Shown here: positions 35,545 to 46,162 of the stretch, piece after piece
Numbering within the stretch: the first letter of the stretch is position 1
Layout of the letters: each line of letters opens with the position of its first letter
DNA from: Vermamoeba vermiformis
Lineage: Eukaryota; Tubulinea; Echinamoebida
Length of the DNA stretch: 64,000 nucleotides
Reading direction: 5' to 3'
Assembly (NCBI GenBank): GCA_045837725.1
Contig: JBEWZL010000232.1
Location: 496,001 to 560,000 of the forward strand
Made by a program: the position numbers and the translations under genes
The notes under the pieces: generated by a model
Told to the model about the DNA's origin: nothing
What the model saw: the letters and a program-made list of their open reading frames with translations, nothing else
The model's database searches: none

Positions 35545-38500
35545 ATGACGCAGAAGGTTTGCGGCACTGCCTTTCGTGATAGAGCCCGACAATCTCGCTT
35601 ATTGATGAAAAAGAACTTCATACTAATGGTACGTAGCTATTAGCATCGTCATATTATAATGGAGATCATGGAAGAAATTTTAGTAGGTTACGCTTATTAA
35701 CCGGTTAAATATTTTAGATACGTAATAAAAAAGCATCAGTGCTTCAGATATTGGTTCCTATCGGATTCGTCGCCTTTGTAAGTGCCATAAAATAATATTT
35801 ATTTTATTATTTATTATTTTTTCGGCGGATCCTTAAAAATTTTATTTTAGCTCTTCTTACTGCAATACGCGAACCAGGAGAATGATAGACAGTCTATAGA
35901 CAGACGATATAGTAAGTTTGATAAATAAATTCAACGGTTATTAGCAATCCATTAAATTTCCATCTTTAGCACGGAACTCTTCCGACCAACCTATCAATCC
36001 AATCCCTCGCTGCGTCAAATTTCCAGATAAGGATCGTTGCTATACGTTAGGTTATACTAATGAGCGCGATAAGAATGTTCGACTAATTATGGAGCAAGTA
36101 AGTTTGATTTCTAGCCCGCTTGATCTGACTAAAGTAGATTCAATTGGACAATGGTATTCCTGACGATGAAGTCATATCTTTTATAAGCGAGTCGCAAGCG
36201 AACGCTTTCTTATTGAACAATCCGAATATGACAACTGCAGGTAAGATCTAACCGCAACTTCGGAAATTTGAACCAATTTTACATTTCAGTTTATCATATT
36301 TCTATGGATTACGGATGTGATTCCATAGCATCTGCCTATGCAAGAGAAGTATGCTTTGGCGAAGAGTAAGTCGTATAATTAGTTTCAACGTTTCTTGTAC
36401 TAATGATAATTATAGGCACGATATTGACGAAGTTCGTGGCATGCGTTACACGTTGCAATATAATTTTACGTTCCATAGCGACAAAGGATTTGTTATAGAT
36501 CCCGTCCCTGCCGTTGCTATTCCTTTTATTCGCGCACTTGATCGTGCAGTTTGTAAGTACCAAGTAGTGAACTGGTTGATCCGATCTGACCTCGTAAAGT
36601 TTGGCTGTTTGGAAGAATTGAATATGAAGTGGTATTGCTACCATTCCCTCACCCAACACTACAAGTGCTCGATGTCATTGGCACAGTTGGTCCATTCTTC
36701 TTCTTTGGCGCGTTGATGTTCAATTTCGTGGTGCAGATCGGCCAGATCGTCAGCGAAAATAAGTTCAAACTACGAGAGAGCATGAAGGTCATGGGTCTTA
36801 GAGTACGTACAATTTCACTAAGTTGCGATTGTATGCAAATTAATATTCTTCAGGACTTCTCTTTCTGGTTCACGTGGTTCCTGACGAATCTTACTATGAA
36901 CGTCATCTCCGTGTTCATTTTGATCGGAGCTGGATTATTATTTCAGTTCCCGTTCTTCCTCAAGAACGACTTTGCGGTCTATTTCATCCACTTCTTCCTC
37001 TTTGCTCTTTCGATGGTTCCTTTGGCTTTGTTTGTAGCTACCCTGGTGAAATCTCCGTCAACAGCGAGTACGTAATACGAAGACAACCCTTGACCGTGCT
37101 TGTGCTCTAACATCTGACAGCATCACTTGGCTTCATCATTTTCTTGTTCGGCACCATCATTCAAGTAGCAGCTCGTTTGATTTATCGTGACGACTCGAAG
37201 AACTATCCTTGGCAAGTAATCTTCTCTTTGCTCTTTCCATTCGCAGTGTTTGCCAAGGGTCTCAATGACTTGGGAACGTATGCACGCGATGACCAAGATG
37301 GACTTCGATGGGAGAACAGAGGTGATTACGGTTACTTCCCACTGCTCGAACAATGGAAATGGTACGGCATCGACATTGCACTGTACTTGTTCTTGACTTG
37401 GTTCTTTGACGCCGTGCTGTACTTGAAACTCAAGCCGTGGTTCATGTTCACAAAATCTTATTGGCTTGGAGCCACGAAGCGCTCAGTGAAAAAGGTATGG
37501 CTGACCCCGATCGCGTAATTGAGCTAATAGCATCATAGGCACAGGACACGGAAACGTTGGCTGATCTGCTTGAGGGGTCGAGAGATATTGACGTGTTACT
37601 GGAGGAAGAGATGATTAAGAATGGAAAGATTGGAGACAAGACTGCAGTTGTGCTCAATAGACTCGAGAAGACATACAAAAAGAAGACTTGCTCCGCGAAA
37701 GGTGGTGTGTTCCGAGCAGTGAAAGGCACCTACTTGACAATGTAAGTTTGATGAGACCCGTATTGGCCTTGTATGATTCGTCTCATTCGTACCGTGTACT
37801 GACATTGCGTTAGTGACGAAGGCAACCTGTTGGTGCTGTTGGGTCACAACGGAGCAGGAAAGACAACAACCATCGGCATGCTGACAGGTCTGCTGTCACC
37901 AACATCAGGTGATGCATTGATCTTTGGCAACTCGATCATCACAGACATGGATGAGATTCGCAAAGTGATGGGAGTGTGTCCACAATATGACATCTTGTGG
38001 CCTCAAATGACGGGTCGTGAACACTTGGAACTCTTTGCGGCTCTCAAGGAAGTCAGCAAGGATCAAATAGAGAATGAAGTAGTCGAGCGCTTGAGCGACG
38101 TTGATCTGCTGAAGGTACAGAATATTCCTTCAGAAGGTTACTCGGGAGGCATGAAGCGACGACTCTCTGTGGCAATCTCTTTGATTGGTAACCCGAAGAT
38201 CGTTTTCTTGGACGAACCGACCACTGGAATGGATCCTGTCTCAAGGTAAGTCCTTCCCAACATGACACGTGCACATCAAATAACTCACTATTTTTATTAG
38301 ACGAAAGGTGTGGAACTTAATCGAGCGAGTGAAAAGAGGACGCGTCACACTTCTGACCACTCACTCGATGGAAGAAGCAGACATTCTTGGTGACAAGATT
38401 GCCATCATGAAAGATGGGTACATGGCAGCAGTTGGTACAAACTTGCGACTGAAGAACAAGTTCGGCACAGGGTACTCAGTCACCATTCTTTCTGACCCGG

Positions 38501-40456
38501 CGAAGGGCCAGGCGAACTTGCGCCAGTTCATTGAGTCTGTCTTCGAAACAAGAGCAAGACGAGAGAAAGAGTCAATCGTCGATGGGGCAGAAGACAAATT
38601 CACACTGATGAGTGAGATGCCAGGAGTGTTGGAGTACAAGATTCCATCGCGCTATGCTGACACGATGAGTGACTTCTTCGAGGACATCGAGGCACGACGA
38701 AAAGAATTTGGAATTCACGATATCCAGCTCAATTTAACTACCCTTGAAGACGTACGTAGCATTGGGTCTTTGTGTCGGGAAGTCCAATAACGTGGTATAT
38801 TGTTAGGTCTTCTTGCGTGTAGCACATCAAGAAGAGTTCAAAGAGAAGCCACCCAAGTGGAGAAAGAACACATTCAAGGCTCACTTTGCACTGCTAGGCT
38901 TGGCTGCTGCACTCATGCTAGCCGCAGCAGTTGTATTGAGCATAGTGTTGAGGCCACCTCCACTCTTTATTACTGAATCGGTAAGCTTAATTAAGCTGGC
39001 CATTGATCGTATTGCTAACTCACTTAGGCCCCTAACCGTGGCACGGAACCAAGTCCGTTCATCCCCGTTGGTGCGTGGAGCTCTTCGCTCTATCCTTCTG
39101 GTGTTCTCGTTGGCGATGTCTATCACGACTCAGCAATCATATCAATACAAACTGCAGCTTTATCGCACATTGTTGTTCTCAAAGGTGATGGTGATGCAAA
39201 CACATGGAGTGTTGTACAAACATGGAACGACACAACACCAACACCATTCTTCAATGTGATTCAAATGACGATTGGCAATCTGACAGAAGACACACCTTAC
39301 ACAGTTGTTGCATTCTCATCGAACGACACAATGTCACACAGTGGTGCAACGAGGTTCAGAACGTCACTTGATCCTTGTAAGTTCAAGCATTGTGATGTTA
39401 AGTACTTTAATACTGATAACAACGCAGCACGAGGAGTTGAGAACAATCCTCGCAAGATCACATTTGGTGCCACATGTTGTTTGGGTCGCACAAATGCACC
39501 ATTCGAGTCACTCAACTTTGCTGCACAAGAACAGTTCGATTTCTTCTTGCTTCTTGGCAATTCAGCCTATTGCGACGGAGCAGCAAATCCTCAACAGTTC
39601 CAAGACCGCTGGAACACCACAATGACCACTGAAGGCTTCTTGAACTTGGCTCGCTCAACAAGCTTCATTTCGACGTGGGACGATCAAGAAGTATTTGAAC
39701 AGTGGAATTACGCTATCTACGACCCTAGCGTCAGCAAAAACTTACCACCGCAACTCCTCGCTAGTATGCCCTCGTTAGTCCAACTCGCAAAGCAATCTTA
39801 CCGCAACGCACTGCCTCAACGCAAAGGACCCAACGACTCGATCTACAGATCAGTGCAATGGGGTGACGTGATCGAATTGTTCGTTCTCGATGTTCGCACA
39901 AACAGAACGAATGAGACAATGATCTCACAAGATCAAATGGACTGGTTGAAACAAGGACTGTCAGATAGCTCATCAGTGTTCAAGATTGTCATGACTGCGA
40001 ATGCTTTTACAAGCCTTAACCGTGTCTTGACTTCACGAACCGCTCCATTCAGGTAAGATCCGAGAGCAAAATTTTACACAAAAATACTAAATCGAGTTTA
40101 GATGGGACGGCTACGAGCGTCAGCGAACAGAAATCCTTGAACACGTTTACAACAACAACATCACGGGTGTTCTTTGGATCGCTGGTGGATTGCAGTTCGG
40201 AATGCTGTCACGAATCGGCACAAACGACACCATTGGTTGGAACTATCACGAAGTTGGTGTTGGTCCTTCAGGCAGTCAAATCAACACTGTTTTGCGATTG
40301 AACCCATTCGTATCCATCGACACACATCAATACGAGTTTGTTTTCGACACTTGGACTTACACCAAGTTCGAAGCAGATCCACTCAGTCGCAACATGACCA
40401 TCTCTTTTGTGGATGACTCTGGCATCACGATTGATTCCAAGGTACTATCTTTGTAA
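35545..40456 (+). CDS. ABCA half-transporter fused to a PhoD-like phosphatase domain, copy 1
   Basis: Seventeen exons: join(35545..35628,35718..35777,35851..35911,35970..36097,36138..36240,36290..36365,36416..36552,36600..36802,36854..37067,37121..37494,37539..37741,37814..38245,38301..38751,38807..38980,39028..39376,39428..40052,40102..40456); phase closes to 1342 aa. Residues 1-540 are an ABCA membrane domain: first helix near 32, large exoplasmic loop, five more helices. About 540-840 is the ATPase: [11 protein letters not shown]-loop [35 protein letters not shown], all intact. Residues 868-891 add a helix that should place the rest outside. About 905-1342 is PhoD-like ([51 protein letters not shown]) with many N-glycosylation sites. 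Metal motifs are altered: GNSAY for GDxxY, DDQE for DDHE, GGLQ for GDxH. Confidence 0.9.
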
Positions 40457-40722
40457 CATAATATGATATGCAAATACAGCGCGATACATCAAACCCAACC
40501 GGTTGACACGTGTCATTTTTGGTGGATGTGATCTGAGTGTGATAGGACAAGTATTCCTATTAAGGAAATGCTCGATAATAAGTATCGCGAGCTATTGACC
40601 CAAAAATCCTATTTTCGTAATTATTATACTCACGGAGCGGAACGATTACGCACCGCTGCCAGGTCGGAGAATCTAAATTTCCAGTGCCCAATTAGTTTAA
40701 ATTTAATAACGACACGAACACA
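40457..40722. promoter_or_regulatory. Spacer between tandem ABCA-PhoD genes with a 12-bp palindrome
   Basis: 266 bp between the stop of copy 1 and the start of copy 2. It contains the perfect palindrome TGACACGTGTCA at 40504-40515, a motif that recurs elsewhere in the window, centred on the bHLH/bZIP core CACGTG. It lies 208 bp before the ATG of copy 2 and may be a promoter element. Confidence 0.45.
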
Positions 40723-43700
40723 ATGGCCAAGCACAACGCATGTGCCGCCGTGTTTAGGGACCGGGCTCGGCAGTCCTCGTTGCTGTTGAAGAAGAACTTG
40801 ATTTTAATGGTAATGGTTTACAACGGCTAGTGAATAAATAATTTTAATATATAACAGTAATAGTGGGATAGATAATAATTTACATCTATGGTAACTGACG
40901 AATTATTCTGACTAATTTCGAAAATTTGACAGATTCGAAACAAAAAGGCAACAATTGTTCAAATTTTGGTCCCAATTGGTTTTGTTCTCATTGTAAGTAT
41001 TTCATTAATCGTTTTTTGAGATTGATAATCACTGGTATATAATTTTACAAACGGGATCTGATTTTTAATCCTTCCAGTTGTTTTTGTTGCAATTTGCAAA
41101 CCAAGAAAACGATAGAAGATCTGTTGATAGACGACTTAGTAAGTACCAACTAGTTTATAATATCACGGAGCCGCTGCGCGAAATAAATCATCAAAAAAGC
41201 GGATCTATTTCGAACTGAATATTAATATTAATTTTATTTGCAATACAGCTCGCTACTCAACAGATGCACCTGTACTTCCCATCCCCCGCTGCCAGAAATT
41301 TCCTGATAAGGATGTTTGTTACACGATCGGTTATACTCCGTCGCGCGACAAGAATGTGCAACTGCTTATGAAACAAGTACGTCATATTAGACTATCATAG
41401 TATCTATTCATTATGTTATATCGACTTATGATGTTATTTGGACTAACGTATTGCGCAGATCCAATCCGACAATGAAATACCGGATGAAGAAATTATGCCG
41501 TTCATTAGCGAGTCTCAAGCAAACATATTCTTACTAAATAATCCAAATATGACGACTGCTGGTTAGTACACGATCATAATACGGGTTTTCTTAATGTTTC
41601 TGACCTAATTATTTAAGTCTATCATGTCACTCTTGATTATGGTTGCGATAGTATCTCATCCGCTTATGAACGAGAAATTTGCTTTGGACAAGAGTAAGGC
41701 TTATTTATGCTATCATAGGGCATAGTCACTTTATCTAATACTAAGGAAGGCATGATTTGGACGAGATCCGAGGCATGAGCTACGTGGTCCAATACAACAC
41801 CTCGTTTGCCAGTTATAAGGGCTCTGTTATCGATCCTTTACCTGCAGTCGCATTGCCTTTCATTTACGCGCTGGATCGCGCTGTTTGTAAGTCTTCAGTG
41901 GTAGATTTTTTGACTCAAAGTTAACGTGTCACGCAGTCTGGATCTTTGGACGAGTTGATTATGACGTTGTTTTGTTGCCGTTCCCTCACCCTGCTTTAGC
42001 AACATCAGACGTCATCGGCTCCGTTGGCCCGTATTTCTTTTTTGGCGCGTTGATGTTTAACTTCGTAATTCAGATCGGCCAGATCGTTACTGAAAATCAA
42101 TTCAAGCTGCGAGAAAGTATGAAAGTCATGGGCCTGAGAGTAAGTAAAATCCAAAAAGTGTTATTTTTCGATCGGAATACGAATTTTCTGTGTAATTACC
42201 CGTTTCATTATTTACCGCCGTAACTAATGTTATTCCGAATGCAGGACTTCTCGTTCTGGTTTACTTGGCTCGTAACAAATATTATTATGAACACGATCTC
42301 CGTAATCGTACTGATCTGTGCCGGCTTACTCTTCCAGTTTCCGTTTTTCCTTAAAAACGCCTTCGAACTTTACTTCATCCACTTCTTTTTATTCGGCTTG
42401 GCAATGGTCCCTGCAGCGTTATTTGTTTCTACCTTGATTCGTTCAGCTTCTACTGCCAGTAAGTTAAAAAACGTTTAAAATGAACTAGGCTAATTTAAAC
42501 GTATTTTTCAGCGTCACTTGGCTTCGTCATTTTCTTGATTGGTACAATGATTCAAGTAGCAGCACTGTTGATTTACAACGAAGATGTCAATCTCGGCTGG
42601 CGTGTGTTCTTCTCGTTGTTCTTCCCCTTCGCTGTGTTTGCCAAAGGTCTCGGCGACTTGGGCAAATACGCTGCTGATGACAAAGACGGTAAGTCACAGC
42701 AGAAATAACTAATCTTCTTTTGACCATCAATTGTAGGTCTTCGTTGGGAGGACAGAGATAACTACGGTTTCTTCCCTCTTTCCGAACAATGGAACTGGTA
42801 CGGCGTTAACATTGGCTTGTACATCGTCTTGACTTGGTTCTTTGACGCCATCATTTACTTGAAACTCAAGCCGTGGTTCATGTTCACGCGATCATATTGG
42901 GTTGGAGCTAAGAAAAGAACCGTTAAAAGCGTAAGTTGATCCAGATCCACACATTCTACGCACTTCATTAATACTCGAAATCAGACGAGCGTTGAAGACG
43001 ATAACGAGATTGGTCTTCTTGAGGACATGAAAGACGTTGATGTCAAAGAAGAAGAAGAGATGATCAAGGCTGGTCAAATCAGCGACAACACTGCGGTCGT
43101 GCTGAAGAAGCTCGTTAAGACTTACCAAAAGAAGCAATGTGGTTGTTGCGCGACTGCTGGTGGAGTGTTCCGAGCAGTGAAAGGCACCTACTTGACAATG
43201 TAAGTTTGTCTTGGGCCATATTAGTCCTGTATGATTCGTCTCATTCGTGCCGAGTACTGACGGTGTATCAGTGACGAAGGCAACCTGTTGGTGCTGTTGG
43301 GCCACAACGGAGCAGGAAAGACAACAACTATCGGCATGCTGACAGGTCTGCTGTCACCAACATCAGGCGATGCACTGATCTTTGGCAACTCGATCATCAC
43401 AGACATGGACGAGATTCGCAAAGTGATGGGAGTGTGTCCACAATATGACATCTTGTGGCCTCAAATGACGGGTCGTGAACACTTGGAACTCTTTGCGGCT
43501 CTCAAGGAAGTCAGCGGCAAGCAGTTGGAAAGCGAAGTTATTGAGCGTTTGAGCGACGTTGATCTGTTGAAGGCTCAAAACATTCCATCAGGCAGCTATT
43601 CTGGTGGTATGAAGCGTCGTCTCTCCGTCGCAATTGCCTTAATTGGTAATCCGAAGATCGTTTTCTTGGACGAACCGACGACTGGAATGGATCCTGTTTC

Positions 43701-45987
43701 AAGGTAAGTCCTTCCCAACATGACACGTGTCAAAGTGTCAAAAGATACTCACCGTTGTTTTATTTCCAGACGAAAGGTGTGGAACTTGATCGAACGAGTG
43801 AAAAGAGGACGCGTCACACTTCTGACCACTCACTCGATGGAAGAAGCAGACATTCTTGGCGACAAGATTGCCATCATGAAAGATGGGTACATGGCTGCAG
43901 TTGGCACGAACTTGCGACTGAAGAACAAGTTCGGCACAGGATACTCAGTCACCATTCTTTCTGACCCTGAGAAAGGACTTGAGGTGCGCCAATTCGTCGA
44001 ATCTGTCTTCAACAGCCGAGCAGCTGACGAGGCTAAGGCTCGCAAGGAGTCAATTGTTGATGGACCTGTTGTCGAGGAGGAACAATTCACACTGATGAGT
44101 GAGATGCCAGGAGTGTTGGAGTACAAGATTCCATCGCGCTATGCTGACACGATGAGTGACTTCTTCGAGGACATTGAGGCACGACGAAAAGAATTCGGAA
44201 TTCACGACGTGCAACTCAGCTTGACTACACTTGAAGACGTACGTAATAACTTCGTACCCGAACAAAATTGTGCTAATTTGGCGTTTTTTAGGTCTTCTTG
44301 CGTGTGGCACATCAAGAAGAGTACAAAGAACGACCGGTCAAGAAGTATAAGAAAGATTTCAAGACTCCATTCGCCTTGCTCGGTGTGGCCATGGCACTGA
44401 TGCTCGCTGCCGCTATCATCTTGTCTGGCGTGCTGATTCCTATTCCGATTCCCATCGTTGAAAACACCGTAAGACTAACACATCAACGAAGCTGACCCGG
44501 CATTCTAATATGATTTTTAATAGGCTCCTGCTCGCTCCGTTGAACCAAGTCCATTCGTTCCTGTTGGCACGTGGAGCTCTTCACTCTATCCTTCTGGTGT
44601 TCTCGTTGGCGATGTCTATCACGACTCAGCAATCATATCGATACAAACAGCAGCGCTATCGAACATTATCATTCTCAAAGGTGATGGTGATGCAAACACT
44701 TGGAGTGTGGTGCAAACATGGAACGATACAACACCAACACCATTCTTCAATGTTATTCAAATGACGATTGGCAATCTGACAGAAGACACACCTTACACAG
44801 TTGTTGCATTCTCATCGAACGACACAATGTCACACAGTGGTGCAACGAGGTTCAGAACGTCACTTGATCCTTGTAAGTTCAAACGTTGGAGTATTAAGCA
44901 ATCTAATACTAACCATTTAACAGCACGCGGAGTTGAGAACAATCCTCGCAAGATCACATTTGGTGCCACATGCTGTTTGGGTCGCACAAATGCACCATTC
45001 GAGTCACTCAACTTTGCTGCACAAGAACAGTTCGACTTCTTCTTATTGGTCGGTAACTCAGCTTATTGCGATGGAGCAGCGAGTCCTCAACAATTCCAAG
45101 ACCGCTGGAACACCACAATGACCACTGAAGGTTTCTTGAACTTGGCTCGCTCAACGAGCTTCATTTCAACATGGGATGATCAGGAAGTATTCGAGCAGTG
45201 GAACTACGTCTTGTATAATCCTGCTATTCGCGCTACATTGCCTCCTGCTGTTCTAGCTGCCATTCCGCAACTCGTACAGCTCGGCGCACTCTCTTATCGC
45301 AATGCACTGCCTCAACGCAAAGGACCCAACGACTCGATCTACAGATCAGTGCAGTGGGGTGAAGTGATTGAATTGTTCGTTCTCGATGTTCGCACAAACA
45401 GAACGAATGAGACAATGATCTCACAAGATCAAATGGACTGGTTGAAACAAGGACTGTCAGATAGTTCATCAGTGTTCAAGATCATCATGACTGCCAACGC
45501 TTTCACTAAGTTGAACAGCGTGTTGACAAAAGGAACTGCTCCATTCAGGTAAGAATCGCCAGTTATACCAAACCCTCGTTAATCTAACCCTAACCCTTAC
45601 CCTGAACTTGACTAACGGACAAACTTTTTTAGATGGGACGGCTATGAAGCCCAACAAACTGAACTGCTAGATCACGTGCACAACAACAACATCACAGGTG
45701 TTCTTTGGATCGCTGGTGGATTGCAGTTCGGAATGTTAGCGCACTTGGACAAGAACAATACTGTTGGCTGGGATTACTACGAAGTTGGTGTTGGTCCTTC
45801 AGGCAGTCAAATCAACACTGTTTTGCGTTTGAACCCATTCGTATCCATCGACACAGATCAATACGAGTTTGTTTTCGACACATGGACTTACACCAAGTTC
45901 GAAGCAGATCCACTCAGTCGCAACATGACCATCTCTTTTGTGGATGACTCTGGCATCACTATTGATTCCAAGACAATTACTTTGTAA
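40723..45987 (+). CDS. ABCA half-transporter fused to a PhoD-like phosphatase domain, copy 2
   Basis: Eighteen exons: join(40723..40809,40933..40992,41078..41138,41249..41376,41459..41561,41618..41693,41750..41886,41937..42139,42245..42458,42512..42688,42737..42930,42985..43199,43272..43703,43770..44238,44292..44468,44524..44872,44924..45548,45633..45987), 1353 aa. Layout and motifs match copy 1: ABCA membrane domain, ATPase with intact Walker [11 protein letters not shown], Walker B and H-loop, extra helix ([20 protein letters not shown]), then the PhoD-like domain. The same metal-motif changes occur ([21 protein letters not shown]), so they predate or were shared across the duplication. One intron (42689-42736) is absent from copy 1. 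The ATPase and PhoD segments are almost identical to copy 1 in DNA while the membrane domain has diverged. Likely a membrane flippase or exporter with an exoplasmic binding domain. Confidence 0.9.
45583..45606 (+). repeat. Short telomere-like CCCTAA repeat inside an intron
   Basis: The last intron of ABCA-PhoD copy 2 holds CTAACCCTAACCCTTACCCT, two to three copies of a CCCTAA-like unit. It may be chance or a relic of telomere-type repair. Confidence 0.4.
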
Positions 45988-46162
45988 TATTTCTTTTGCG
46001 TTTATAAACTATTTATTTCTAATAGTTAGGGAACAATGAATTGCAGCGATAAATTTTATGTGCGATCTCAACTTTACTTTTTTCTCTGAAGGTCAATTAC
46101 AATTCTGGTCACTTATTCTCCATATTATGTACAAATTGAATTTAGGTGTTAAAAAACCGCTT

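Noticed and set aside
40457-40722. Idea that the two ABCA-PhoD units are one full-size ABCA transporter
   Set aside because: Copy 1 has its own stop at 40454-40456, copy 2 its own ATG and first exon, and each already ends with a PhoD domain.
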